Shown one piece after another: positions 17,472 to 26,285 of a DNA stretch of 64,000 nt. Made by a program: the position numbers and the translations under genes. Below the pieces are notes generated by a model. It worked only from the letters and a program-made list of their open reading frames with translations, searched no databases and was not told the origin of the DNA. Numbering within the stretch: position 1 is the stretch's first letter; each line of letters starts with the position of its first letter. This DNA is from Candidatus Thiodiazotropha sp. 'RUGA' (GTDB lineage: Bacteria; Pseudomonadota; Gammaproteobacteria; Chromatiales; Chromatiaceae), in the NCBI GenBank assembly GCA_016842065.1, contig JAEPDS010000002.1, positions 186,001 through 250,000 of the forward strand. Direction: 5' to 3'.

Positions 17472-18209
17472 TTGAAAATATTGATCGTGGATGACGAAGC
17501 CCTGGCCAGAGAGCGACTGAGGTCTCTGATTGAAGAGCTGGGTGCCCCCTATGAGGTGGTCGGGGAGGCGGCCAATGGTGAGGCGGCCCTGGACCTGTTC
17601 AGTCAGCTTGGGGCTGATGTGGTTTTAATGGATATCCATATGCCCGTTATGGATGGGCTTGAGGCGGCCAGCCAGCTTGCCCTGTCCGAGTCTCCGCCAG
17701 CTGTCGTCTACACCACCGCGTTCGAGGAACATGCACTGCAGGCTTTTGAGACTGCAGCCCAGGACTATCTGCTCAAGCCGGTGCGCAGAGCCCGTTTGTT
17801 GGAGGCGCTGCAGCGTTGCCAGAGGGTGACCCGCAGTCAGATCAATGCCGCTGCGGAAGGTCAGGGCGTGCCCAAGCTCAAGGCCAGCTACCGGGGCGGG
17901 CTGACAACCATTCCGTTGGATCAGGTGATCTATCTACGGGCTGACTCGAAATATGTCATCGCACGCCATCTGGAAGGTGAATTACTCTTGGAAGAGAGCC
18001 TGAAGGCGTTGCAGGAGCGCTACAGTGACTGGCTGTTGCGTATCCATCGCAACGCCCTGGTGGTCAGGCGCAGCCTGATCGGTTTGGAGAAGGGCGTGGA
18101 TGGCAGCAGCCGGGCGGTGTTACAGGGTTGTGATGAAACATTGGAGATCAGTCGACGCCATCTGCCTGAAGTAAGGCGTATCATACGGGGCGCCGACAAA
18201 AAATCGTGA
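17472..18209 (+). CDS. algR: LytTR-family response regulator AlgR
   Basis: Translation probably starts at a TTG at 17472, since GAGG lies seven bases upstream and the family's MKILIVDDEALARERL begins there. The 245-residue protein has an N-terminal receiver domain with D54 in VVLMDIHMPVMDG and a conserved lysine in YLLKPVRR. The C-terminal LytTR DNA-binding domain (about 138-240) includes IYLRADSKYVIA and WLLRIHRNALV. It should be the partner of the kinase encoded just upstream and regulate transcription when phosphorylated. The use of TTG may keep expression low. Confidence 0.92.
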   Translation: MKILIVDDEALARERLRSLIEELGAPYEVVGEAANGEAALDLFSQLGADVVLMDIHMPVMDGLEAASQLALSESPPAVVYTTAFEEHALQAFETAAQDYLLKPVRRARLLEALQRCQRVTRSQINAAAEGQGVPKLKASYRGGLTTIPLDQVIYLRADSKYVIARHLEGELLLEESLKALQERYSDWLLRIHRNALVVRRSLIGLEKGVDGSSRAVLQGCDETLEISRRHLPEVRRIIRGADKKS

Positions 18210-18228
18210 CGGCTTAACTGTTGATCCC

Positions 18229-18852
18229 ATGAGACTATTGAAAAACCTCTCTCTCTTCTGCCTGGCCGTTGCCTGGTCACTTGCAGTTTCTGCCCAGCAG
18301 GGTGGAGCCATCTCCGAACCCGTTGATGAGGCCGGCTATCCTCCCCTGCTGGTTCAAACCTGTTTCTCCTGTCATGGTCCTGGTGGACAGAGCCAGTCTT
18401 CCGCCATTCCCTCGATTGCCGGTCTGCCGCGGGACTATCTAATCAACGTACTGGCGGCCTATCGTTACGGCGGTCGCTTCGGCACGATCATGGATCGGAT
18501 CATGGGTGCTTACGACAAACCTCAGGTTGAAATCATGGCCGACTATTTCAGCCGGCAACCCTATCGGGTGAACAAGCAGGATGCCAAGTGGCAGCTGGTG
18601 GATCGAGGCCGACAGTTGCATCGTCGTTACTGCCGGGAGTGTCATGGGGAGGGGTTGCAACCGAGCGATAAAGGGGCGCCGTTGCTGATTGGAGGTTGGA
18701 TGGATTATCTTCGCTGGACGATTCGCGACTATCTGATCGGCATCAACCAGGGAGACGAGGAGATGAGTCGTCAGCTGGCGCGTCTGTTACGCAATCATGG
18801 AGAGCCGGGGCTGGAGGCTTTGATCCATTACTACGGAAAAGGCAGGCCATGA
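18229..18852 (+). CDS. Secreted diheme cytochrome c (c4-like)
   Basis: The 207-residue protein begins with a signal peptide (RLLKNLSLFCLAVAWSLAVSA, cleavage near residue 22). It carries two heme c sites, CFSCHG (C45, C48) and CRECHG (C135, C138), one in each half. This matches c4-type and related diheme electron carriers of the periplasm, such as cytochrome subunits of sulfide dehydrogenase, though no flavoprotein partner is adjacent. It starts 19 bases after the algR stop, so it is probably co-transcribed with algZ-algR. In Pseudomonas hemC follows algR directly; here this gene is interposed. Partner and role are unknown. Confidence 0.9.
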   Translation: MRLLKNLSLFCLAVAWSLAVSAQQGGAISEPVDEAGYPPLLVQTCFSCHGPGGQSQSSAIPSIAGLPRDYLINVLAAYRYGGRFGTIMDRIMGAYDKPQVEIMADYFSRQPYRVNKQDAKWQLVDRGRQLHRRYCRECHGEGLQPSDKGAPLLIGGWMDYLRWTIRDYLIGINQGDEEMSRQLARLLRNHGEPGLEALIHYYGKGRP

Positions 18853-19113
18853 ACCATCGTCCGGTGAGCCAAGCGCTGGGTTGCAAGGTTCAAGTCAGCA
18901 CTCAATCCGCAGCTGGCCTGGCAGGTTAATGGAATTGCGCCGAATCCCGGCAGGCTTTAGCATAGGCGCCTAATTATCCTTAGAGAAACACTGAATAGAG
19001 ATCGGTAGTGCGCCAGACGGCCACCGCTGGTTGGTTCAAGTTTCCTGTTATTCATGACATACCGACTGTTTGGCGGTTAGCGGCCAGGCAGCAACATTCG
19101 AGGTCTTCTGTTG

Positions 19114-20046
19114 ATGTCCCAAACTATCCGAATCGCCACCCGTAAATCACCCCTGGCCATGTGGCAGGCGGAACATGTCGCTGCGGAGCTCAAAAAGGCC
19201 CATCCGGGACTGCAGGTTGAACTGCTGGGGATGAGCACACAAGGGGATAAGATTCTCGATACACCCTTGGCGAAGATCGGTGGTAAGGGGCTGTTTATCA
19301 AAGAGCTGGAGCAGGGCTTGATGGCCGATGAGGCGGACATTGCGGTACATTCCATGAAGGATGTGCCGGTGGAGTTGCCGCCAGGCCTGCATCTTGCTGT
19401 GATCATGTCCCGTGAGGATCCGCGGGATGCATTTGTATCGAACAACTACCAGAATCTGGATCAGTTGCCCCAGGGGGCTTGCGTCGGTACCTCCAGTCTG
19501 CGGCGTCAGTCCCAGCTGGCGGAACAGCGCCCAGACCTGAAGATCAAATCCCTGCGCGGCAATGTGAATACCCGTCTGCGTAAACTCGATGACGGGGAGT
19601 ATGACGCAATCATTCTGGCTGCTGCCGGCCTGATCCGTCTTGGCTTCGAAGCGCGTATTACCGCCTTGATCGGAGCTGAGCAGAGTCTGCCTGCGATCGG
19701 CCAGGGGGCAGTCGGCATCGAGTGCCGGGTCGACGACAAGCGGGTCAATGAGCTGATCGCACCTCTGCATCATCAGGAGACCGCTGCCTGTGTGATGGCT
19801 GAGCGGGCGATGAATCAGCGGCTGAATGGTGGCTGTCAGGTACCGATCGCCGGCTATGCCATGCTTGAGTCGGGAAATCTCTGGCTGCGAGGCCTGGTTG
19901 GTGAACCCGATGGCAGCAAGATCATCCGTGGTGAAGTGGAAGGCAGCGTGGAAGAGGCTGAAGCGATGGGAGTCGGGTTGGCTGAACGTCTGCTGGATTG
20001 GGGTGCGGATTCGATTCTTCAGGCCCTCTATGAAAACAGCAACTGA
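19114..20046 (+). CDS. hemC: Hydroxymethylbilane synthase (porphobilinogen deaminase)
   Basis: Starting at the ATG at 19114, with GAGG ten bases before, the enzyme has 310 residues. It joins four porphobilinogen molecules into hydroxymethylbilane in heme, siroheme and cobalamin precursor synthesis. [16 protein letters not shown] and SLRRQSQL mark domains 1 and 2, and the cysteine in [11 protein letters not shown] carries the dipyrromethane cofactor. The next gene, hemD, begins 11 bases after its stop. Confidence 0.97.
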   Translation: MSQTIRIATRKSPLAMWQAEHVAAELKKAHPGLQVELLGMSTQGDKILDTPLAKIGGKGLFIKELEQGLMADEADIAVHSMKDVPVELPPGLHLAVIMSREDPRDAFVSNNYQNLDQLPQGACVGTSSLRRQSQLAEQRPDLKIKSLRGNVNTRLRKLDDGEYDAIILAAAGLIRLGFEARITALIGAEQSLPAIGQGAVGIECRVDDKRVNELIAPLHHQETAACVMAERAMNQRLNGGCQVPIAGYAMLESGNLWLRGLVGEPDGSKIIRGEVEGSVEEAEAMGVGLAERLLDWGADSILQALYENSN

Positions 20047-20057
20047 TCGCTGAAATC

Positions 20058-20813
20058 ATGGCTGACTGTGATCTGAGGGGCTGCGGTATTCTGGTTACCC
20101 GGGCGGCCCATCAGTCCGAGCCGCTTGCCGGAATGATCGAGGCATGCGGGGGCTGTGCACTACGCCTGCCGGCGATCGAGATCCAGCCCTGTCGCAACCC
20201 CGCTCAGGCACAACAGCTTTTCGCATCGAGATGGGACTGGATCATCTTTGTCAGCCCCAATGCGGTACGTTTTGGTTTGAAGCTTCTGGCCGAGCACGCC
20301 CCAATGGATGCGGGTATTGGGGCGGTCGGTGCATCGACTGCCCGACAGCTGCAGCAGGCAGGGATAAGTGTGGATTTGATACCTGATCGGGGTTACGACA
20401 GCGAAGGACTGTTATCATTAGCGGAACTGAAGCAGGTGGGTGGCCAGAAAATCCTCATCGTCAGAGGCGAAGGAGGCCGGGCTCTGCTGGGTGATACGCT
20501 GCAGGCGAGAGGCGCCAAAGTGCGTTATGCTGAGGTCTATCGGCGGGTCAGACCCGATCCCCATACCGAGGCGCTGCTGGCTGGTTGGGGTGAGAATGTT
20601 CAGCTGGTGACCACCACCAGCAGAGAGATATTACAGAACCTGGTGGAGATCGTCGGTGAAGCGGGTTGGTCAAAACTCTCGCAGACACCGCTGGTCGTGA
20701 TCAGTGAACGGATGGAGCAGGAGGCGCAGCGATTGGGCTTCACCACCATCATCAGAGCGTCCGGTGCTGATGACCGTTCATTGATGGAGGCAATCTGCCA
20801 CTGGGTCGAGTAG
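20058..20813 (+). CDS. hemD: Uroporphyrinogen-III synthase
   Basis: The 251-residue protein follows hemC directly. Sequence conservation in this family is low, but the two-lobed Rossmann-like pattern is visible: GILVTRAAHQSEPLAGMIEA, FVSPNAVRFGLKLL, GAVGASTARQL, ILIVRGEGGR and a C-terminal TTTSREILQNL. It cyclises hydroxymethylbilane with inversion of ring D to uroporphyrinogen III, the branch point to heme, siroheme and vitamin B12. Position in hemC-hemD-hemX-hemY strongly supports the call. Confidence 0.94.
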   Translation: MADCDLRGCGILVTRAAHQSEPLAGMIEACGGCALRLPAIEIQPCRNPAQAQQLFASRWDWIIFVSPNAVRFGLKLLAEHAPMDAGIGAVGASTARQLQQAGISVDLIPDRGYDSEGLLSLAELKQVGGQKILIVRGEGGRALLGDTLQARGAKVRYAEVYRRVRPDPHTEALLAGWGENVQLVTTTSREILQNLVEIVGEAGWSKLSQTPLVVISERMEQEAQRLGFTTIIRASGADDRSLMEAICHWVE

Positions 20814-20869
20814 CTCCGGCCGCTGTGGTGTGATGGTTGATTGAGGTAACAGAAGGTATTCAGAAACTC

Positions 20870-22033
20870 ATGAGCGAACAACAACAAGGTGACAACAGAT
20901 CATCTGACATGGACGACGATTTTGATCAGGCGATCGAAGCTGAAGTCGAGGTGTTGGAGTCAGGATCCGGCCAATCCAAAACCGCCCGCTTGCCAATAGT
21001 TCTGGCGGGTCTGGCGTTGTTGGCTGTTATTGCCAGTTTGCTGTTCGGCTACCGCTACTGGGTTGATATGAAGACGAGCCTGGAGCAGATGAATCGTGAT
21101 CTGGCGGAGGCGAATCAGCAGCAGAGTCAGTTTGCAGAGCGTCTCATGCAGTCGCAACAGGCGTTCGCCAAGCAACAGCAGCAGATCGCCGAACAGCAGC
21201 AGGCACTGGTGGAGCAGTCAGAACGTGTCAAACAGGCCAAAGAGGCTGCCAAAAAGCAGGATACCCAACTCTATCGCTCGCTGGCTGAGATACAGACCAA
21301 ACTGGGTGGCCGGGAAGGTCAATGGCGGGTTGCCGAAGCGGAGTATCTGATCCGTGTGGCGAATCACCGTGTCAGTTTGATGGGTGATGTTGCAACCGCC
21401 CTGGAGGCCCTGAAGTCGGCTGATGAGCGGCTCAGTGCGAGTGGTGATCCGGTCTGGTCCGTTGTGCGCGAGCAACTGGCGCGTGAGATCACCCAGCTGA
21501 AAGCGGTGCCGATCGTCGATCAGGCGGGCATCAGCGCCGAGCTGACAGCTTTGGCGGATCAGGTGGAGCGGCTGCCGCTGCATGACGAGGGAATCGCCCT
21601 GATCGCGAATCAGAAGCCGGCTGCCGGGGATGAGCCGGTGGCCAGCGAGGGTCTGGCGCTGGAACAGATCGTCGATGATCTCTGGCAGGGTTTCAAATCG
21701 ATGATGGTGATCCGTCACCATGATCGTCCGGTGAGCGCCATGTTACCACCGGAGCAGCGCTACTTTCTGATACAGAACCTGCGTCTGAAGCTGGAAAACG
21801 CAAAGGCGGCCTTGATGGGGCAGGATGCCAGCCTCTACCAGGACAGTCTTAACGGGGCGCAGGCGTGGTTGAAGGAGTATTTCCTGTTGGAAGATCCGGG
21901 TGTCTCCGGGTTCAAAGGACAACTTGAGGCTTTGGTGACGCGTGATATTGCCCCGCAACTACCGGATATCTCCGCTTCCCTGCGGGTACTGCAGAAACAG
22001 CGCCAGCAACTGAGCCAGGGAGGCGCACAGTGA
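20870..22033 (+). CDS. hemX: HemX-like membrane protein
   Basis: From the ATG at 20870 the protein has 387 residues. An acidic N-terminal tail precedes one transmembrane helix (about 43-63, LPIVLAGLALLAVIASLLFG). A long glutamine-rich coiled coil (about 68-140) and a globular domain with WRVAEAEYLIRVANHRVSLM follow. HemX was once annotated as uroporphyrin-III C-methyltransferase, but it has no methyltransferase motifs; it is probably a membrane scaffold. Its stop overlaps the GTG start of hemY by four bases. The frame extends upstream to a TTG at 20837, without better support. Confidence 0.92.
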   Translation: MSEQQQGDNRSSDMDDDFDQAIEAEVEVLESGSGQSKTARLPIVLAGLALLAVIASLLFGYRYWVDMKTSLEQMNRDLAEANQQQSQFAERLMQSQQAFAKQQQQIAEQQQALVEQSERVKQAKEAAKKQDTQLYRSLAEIQTKLGGREGQWRVAEAEYLIRVANHRVSLMGDVATALEALKSADERLSASGDPVWSVVREQLAREITQLKAVPIVDQAGISAELTALADQVERLPLHDEGIALIANQKPAAGDEPVASEGLALEQIVDDLWQGFKSMMVIRHHDRPVSAMLPPEQRYFLIQNLRLKLENAKAALMGQDASLYQDSLNGAQAWLKEYFLLEDPGVSGFKGQLEALVTRDIAPQLPDISASLRVLQKQRQQLSQGGAQ

Positions 22034-23298
22034 GAATCCTGATTGCGGCCTTTATTGCTCTGTTTGGTGCGGTCGTGCTGTCACTCTGGGTCAAGCAGGA
22101 TAACGGCTATGTGCTGATCGGTTATGGGCAATGGACCGTGGAGGGAAGTCTGGCTCTGTTCGTGCTGGCAGCGGTTGCCCTGTTTGTGGTGCTCTACATG
22201 ATCATCCGAAGCGCCATTCATGTCTGGAGTATGCCACTGCGTATCGCCGGCTGGCGCCAGAGGCGACGGGTATTGAAAGCCCAGCAAGCCCTCACCCGGG
22301 GGCTGGTGGAGTTGGCTGAGGGTCGCTGGAAAGTGGCTGAGCGGCATCTGACTCGCTTCGCAACCCAGTCGGAGACGCCTCTGCTGAACTATCTTGCGGC
22401 AGCCAGAGCCGCACAGCTGCAGGGCGAACATGAGCGGCGGGATGACTACCTGCACCTGGCCCATGAGAGTATGCCCTCTGCCGACGTGGCGGTCGGTCTG
22501 ACCCAGGCCGAATTGCAACTGGCTCATCAGCAATATGAGCAGGCACTGGCAACCCTGATGCACGTACGCTCCCTCTCCCCCAAACACAGCTATGTGATGA
22601 CGCTGCTGAAAAAGCTCTATGAAAATCTGGGAGAGTGGCAAAAGCTGGAGGAGATGCTGCCTGAGCTGAAGCGTCGCCGGGTGATCAATGAGCCGGAGTT
22701 TCAGAGCCTGGAGCGGCGCGTCTATGGTGAGCGCCTGAAACAGGAGTCGACCCAGTTGAGTACGCTGGTGAGCTATTGGCAGATCATTCCCAAGGCGGTG
22801 CGCCAGCAGCAATCGATGCTGCTCGACTACTCCCGCTACATGATGGCGCTGGATGCCGGTTCCAGGGTGGAGCCGTTGATCGTCAACTCAATCCAGCGTG
22901 AGTGGTCTGGTGAACTGGTTGCCCTGTATGGTCAGATCGAGCTGGCAGATCCCTCTCAACAGCTCGCCACGGCGGAGGGCTGGTTAAAGCAGCATCCCGA
23001 AGATCCAATCCTGCTGCTTACCCTGGCCAGGCTCTCCCTGCAGAATAAACTGTGGGGTAAGGGTCGCAGCTACCTGGAGGCGAGTATTGGCATTGCGCCA
23101 ACCGCCGAGTCCTATCAGCAGTTGGGAGTGCTGCTGGAGCGCCTGGGTGAGACGGACAAGGCGATGCAGTGCTTTCGTTCCGGGCTTGGCCTGGCGCACC
23201 AGGAGTCGCAAAGATCGCTGCCGCCAATCAGTACGCGACCTGCGTTGAGTCAGAGTTCAGAGCCAATCCAGCCCCCCTCTCTGGTGGAGAATGTGTGA
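22030..23298 (+). CDS. hemY: HemY family membrane protein with TPR repeats
   Basis: The 422-residue protein starts at a GTG overlapping the hemX stop. Two N-terminal transmembrane segments (about 3-18 and 38-60) are followed by tetratricopeptide-like helical repeats, for example in LTQAELQLAHQQYEQALATL and in AESYQQLGVLLERLGETDKA. HemY of gammaproteobacteria is a protoheme-associated membrane protein of unclear function and is unrelated to the HemY protoporphyrinogen oxidase of Bacillus. It closes the hemCDXY operon. Confidence 0.93.
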   Translation: MRILIAAFIALFGAVVLSLWVKQDNGYVLIGYGQWTVEGSLALFVLAAVALFVVLYMIIRSAIHVWSMPLRIAGWRQRRRVLKAQQALTRGLVELAEGRWKVAERHLTRFATQSETPLLNYLAAARAAQLQGEHERRDDYLHLAHESMPSADVAVGLTQAELQLAHQQYEQALATLMHVRSLSPKHSYVMTLLKKLYENLGEWQKLEEMLPELKRRRVINEPEFQSLERRVYGERLKQESTQLSTLVSYWQIIPKAVRQQQSMLLDYSRYMMALDAGSRVEPLIVNSIQREWSGELVALYGQIELADPSQQLATAEGWLKQHPEDPILLLTLARLSLQNKLWGKGRSYLEASIGIAPTAESYQQLGVLLERLGETDKAMQCFRSGLGLAHQESQRSLPPISTRPALSQSSEPIQPPSLVENV

Positions 23299-23379
23299 AC
23301 TTTTGTAAACCAATAGTTCTATGAATTGTAGGGTTTTGTGGGTTAGTATTAGGATCTGAACATCGTTATTTTGCTGCTC

Positions 23380-24171
23380 ATGCAAGCAATAAACCCGAAA
23401 TTACGCAAAAGGAGTTGCCACTCTTTTAACGAACAAAGTTCCGCGAGGGCATTGTCTAAATTGACTCACTCAATTTCGCTGCCGGTCTTACTCTTATCTT
23501 GCCTGGCTGCGGTTATCAGTTTCCCCAGCGTCGCTGGTTGGAATGCCTCAGATGATGAAGATGAAAATGCTGCGGCACTGCAGCTCGAAGGCGATCATCG
23601 TCGTGGTCAGGAGATCTATGAAAGCTGTGCTGTCTGCCACATGCCGGAAGGCTGGGGAACCCCCAACGGTGCCTATCCACAGATTGCCGGGCAACATCGC
23701 AGTGTGGTGATCAAGCAGATGGCCGATATCCGCGCCAACAACCGTGACAATCCCTCAATGTATCCGTTCGCGATTCCTGAAGAGATCGGTGGTGTTCAAG
23801 CCATCGCCGATGTGGCGGTCTACATCGAGGCCCTCAAGATGACCCGCGCAACCGGCAAGGGGTCCGGTGAGGATCTGGAGTATGGCCAGCGTCTCTACCG
23901 GGATAATTGTACCGAGTGTCATGGCAAGCGGGGTGAGGGTGATGCGGAGAAGGCCTATCCCCTGATTCAGGGGCAGCACTATCACTATCTGCTGCGTCAA
24001 CTGAAGTGGATCCAGAATGGCAAACGCAGAAATTCCAACAAGCAGATGATGAAAATGATCCGCGATTTTAAGGAGCGGGATCTGCAGGCGTTGGCAGACT
24101 ACGTCTCCCGTATGGCGACGGATGAAGAAAAAAGCACTACGAAGACCTGGAAAGATCGTAAACGTGAATGA
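23380..24171 (+). CDS. Secreted diheme cytochrome c (c4 family)
   Basis: From the ATG at 23380 the protein has 263 residues. A hydrophobic stretch SLPVLLLSCLAAVISFPSVAG near residues 33-53 should act as signal peptide or anchor after a long basic N-region. Heme sites are CAVCH (C83, C86) and CTECH (C177, C180) in two similar halves, each with methionine-rich stretches that could supply axial ligands. It is a periplasmic electron carrier. Its last codons overlap the probable GTG start of the following diguanylate cyclase gene by eight bases, a pairing that suggests the two act together. A TTG three codons earlier is an alternative start. Confidence 0.9.
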   Translation: MQAINPKLRKRSCHSFNEQSSARALSKLTHSISLPVLLLSCLAAVISFPSVAGWNASDDEDENAAALQLEGDHRRGQEIYESCAVCHMPEGWGTPNGAYPQIAGQHRSVVIKQMADIRANNRDNPSMYPFAIPEEIGGVQAIADVAVYIEALKMTRATGKGSGEDLEYGQRLYRDNCTECHGKRGEGDAEKAYPLIQGQHYHYLLRQLKWIQNGKRRNSNKQMMKMIRDFKERDLQALADYVSRMATDEEKSTTKTWKDRKRE

Positions 24172-25885
24172 TTCCTCCGGCCCCGATTTGAGGTCTCACT
24201 CGGTGGAGGCTGACGCTGATGCAGAGGTTCAGGGCGAATTCTCTGAGCGGCGGGAGCTACTGGTCAGTTTCCTCTGGTTGTTCATCCCGGTGTCGATCGT
24301 TTTGGCCGGCATCTTCTACGCTTTTTCCAACCAGACTCAAAAATATGAGCTGCAGACCGCATTGATCCGTGAAGAGGCGGCACTGAGCAATGCCAGTCAG
24401 CTCACCTCTTTGATCTTTGTGCAGAAGCTTTCCGATCTGTTTGTGCTGGCAGAGGGGGAGGTATTAAGGAGCTATCTGCATGAAGGGAATCTGAAAAACT
24501 GGATCCGAGTGGCGAGGGAGTTTTCCCTGTTTGCCCGTCGAAAGCCGAAGTATATGCAGATACGTTTTCTGGATGACAAGGGCATGGAGCTCATCCGGAT
24601 CAACAATATTGGCGGAGAACAGGAGATCGTGCCGCGCGCTCAGCTGCAGGATAAAGGGGCGCGCTACTATTTCAAGGACTCCTTTCAGCTCGATCAGGGG
24701 GCGATCTACATATCCCCGCTGGACCTGAATGTGGAGAAGGGTGTCATCGAGCAGCCGATCAGGCCAACCATCCGGTTTGCCACCCCGGTGGTGGACGGTT
24801 ATGGGGAGAAGCGCGGTGTACTGATTATCAACTACGATCCGCAAGAGCTGTTGCAGCGGATCGAAGATATCTTTATCTCCAGGCTTGGTCAGGCGGTGAT
24901 GCTCAACAGTGACGGCTACTGGTTGCTGGGCAAGCCGCAAGAGGAGTTGTGGGGTTTTATGTATGGTCGTGAAGAGACCTTCAAGGATGATCATCCGGAT
25001 GTCTGGCATGCTATGGAGAGCAGTGATAAGGGCTCGTTTTTTTCCGATAAAGGTCTGTTTGTGTTCCAGAGAACCTATCCAATGGATATGAGTAAACAGG
25101 GTACCCTGGAAAATATCGAATTCAGCCAGACCGATAGCCCCAGTGATCGCCAGACGGGCCAGCGCCACTGGATCTATGTCACCCATGTATCCAAGGATAA
25201 GATCGAGGAGCTGACACTGAAACGTCTGGTAGTGGCAGCGATTACCTATCTGTTGCTGTTCATTGTCACCGCCTTGATCAGTCTCTTTTTCGCCAGAAAC
25301 TCGGTGCAGAAAAAACTCGCCTACCGTCAACTCAAACAGTTTGCCACCACCGATGCCCTGACCGGGCTCTCCAACCGGCGGGAGCTGGAGAAGGTTGGTG
25401 ATCGGGAGTTTCGTCGCGCCGAACGGTTCGAGCGGGAGCTGTCGGTGATGATGCTCGATCTGGACCACTTCAAAGCGATCAATGACACCCATAACCACAC
25501 CATGGGAGACGAGGTCTTGCGGCATGTGGTGGAGATCCTGTCAAAAGTGACCCGGGGACAGGATATTCTGTTCCGCTACGGGGGCGAGGAGTTTCTGATG
25601 CTGTTACCCGAAACCCATGAGAAAGGTGCCAAGTTTCTCGGCTCGAGGATCTGCACCCTGGTTGCTGACAATGCCTATGAGAATGAGCGTTTGAGAATTC
25701 CGGTCACCATCAGTATCGGAGTCAGTACCATCAGACCCGAAGACAAGAGTTACCATGAGATTCTGATCAGGGCCGATCAGGCGCTCTATCAGGCAAAACG
25801 AACGGGGCGTAATCGGGTTGTGGTGTACGATGACTCTATCGCTAACATCAAGCCTTCAGCTCATGGACAATCGGATCCATCTTAG
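24164..25885 (+). CDS. Membrane Cache-GGDEF diguanylate cyclase (copy 1)
   Basis: I prefer the GTG at 24164: GGAAAG lies nine bases upstream, and it gives the same N-terminal length as the paralogue that follows; an ATG at 24122 is possible. The protein has 573 residues. Transmembrane helices at about 37-55 and 365-385 bracket a periplasmic double-Cache sensor (GMELIRINN, IYISPLDLNVE, RGVLIINYDPQ). The GGDEF domain has an active-type RYGGEEF and an inhibitory I-site RGQD five residues before it. It should synthesise cyclic-di-GMP under control of a periplasmic ligand. Overlap with the cytochrome c gene implies translational coupling. Confidence 0.93.
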   Translation: MNDSSGPDLRSHSVEADADAEVQGEFSERRELLVSFLWLFIPVSIVLAGIFYAFSNQTQKYELQTALIREEAALSNASQLTSLIFVQKLSDLFVLAEGEVLRSYLHEGNLKNWIRVAREFSLFARRKPKYMQIRFLDDKGMELIRINNIGGEQEIVPRAQLQDKGARYYFKDSFQLDQGAIYISPLDLNVEKGVIEQPIRPTIRFATPVVDGYGEKRGVLIINYDPQELLQRIEDIFISRLGQAVMLNSDGYWLLGKPQEELWGFMYGREETFKDDHPDVWHAMESSDKGSFFSDKGLFVFQRTYPMDMSKQGTLENIEFSQTDSPSDRQTGQRHWIYVTHVSKDKIEELTLKRLVVAAITYLLLFIVTALISLFFARNSVQKKLAYRQLKQFATTDALTGLSNRRELEKVGDREFRRAERFERELSVMMLDLDHFKAINDTHNHTMGDEVLRHVVEILSKVTRGQDILFRYGGEEFLMLLPETHEKGAKFLGSRICTLVADNAYENERLRIPVTISIGVSTIRPEDKSYHEILIRADQALYQAKRTGRNRVVVYDDSIANIKPSAHGQSDPS

Positions 25886-26285
25886 TTGTCGGGCCATCTA
25901 ACTTTTTGATTATATTGAACTATCTTCTTACTAAGGACAGGTTGAATAATTACAAAAATACCTAGATTTAGGTAGAGTTTTGTATAACAATACCCAATAA
26001 GTGGTAATTTGATCTACCACTTAGAGCTGGGATGCGGATGTTTGGCAAGCGGGATTGCATCATGTTTCAAACACCGATTCTTTAGGACAGCGTCAACTAT
26101 GACGAGCTCAACATCTTTGAGAACCAACTTTCTTTCAGTCGATCCTGCTGGTGGTTTGCCGTCTGTCCGGCTAGTCTGCGCTGGTGCTGTTCCCAGGGGA
26201 TCCTTCAGAGTCGTCTTATGCTGACCAGGCAGCTCAACCTGATTCAGGTTGGCAATCAAGGTGATTACCTGGAACGCGTCTCATC
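25886..26285. other. Spacer between tandem diguanylate cyclase genes
   Basis: This 400-base gap is AT-rich in its first 130 bases and holds the two palindromes and the TATAAC box listed separately. The second half contains a frame without a clear start that ends in a TGA overlapping the GTG of the next gene. Its last 23 codons could be a leader peptide (26218-26289). It may also be decayed coding sequence. No family is recognisable with confidence. Confidence 0.5.
25959..26023 (+). promoter_or_regulatory. Palindrome-flanked candidate promoter before cyclase copy 2
   Basis: A perfect palindrome TACCTA-gatt-TAGGTA (25959-25974) lies eight bases before a TATAAC -10-like box (25983-25988). A second perfect inverted repeat, TAAGTGGTA/TACCACTTA with an eight-base loop (25998-26023), follows ten bases later. 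The arrangement looks like operators around a promoter. The second repeat could instead terminate copy 1 transcription, although no T run follows it. The -35 region is not convincing. Confidence 0.4.

Noticed and set aside
18885-18910. GGTTCAAGTC resembling a tRNA T-loop
   Set aside because: No matching acceptor, D or anticodon stems can be drawn around it.
24464-25525. Open 353-codon minus-strand frame inside the first diguanylate cyclase gene
   Set aside because: Antisense shadow of a well-conserved GGDEF gene; composition is unlike a real protein. A shorter shadow recurs in the paralogue, as expected from the shared plus-strand sequence.
26009-26224. 71-codon plus-strand frame in the spacer between the cyclase genes
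   Set aside because: Composition is rich in Ser, Thr and Cys with no recognisable pattern. A different frame, the one ending at the GTG start, looks slightly more protein-like.
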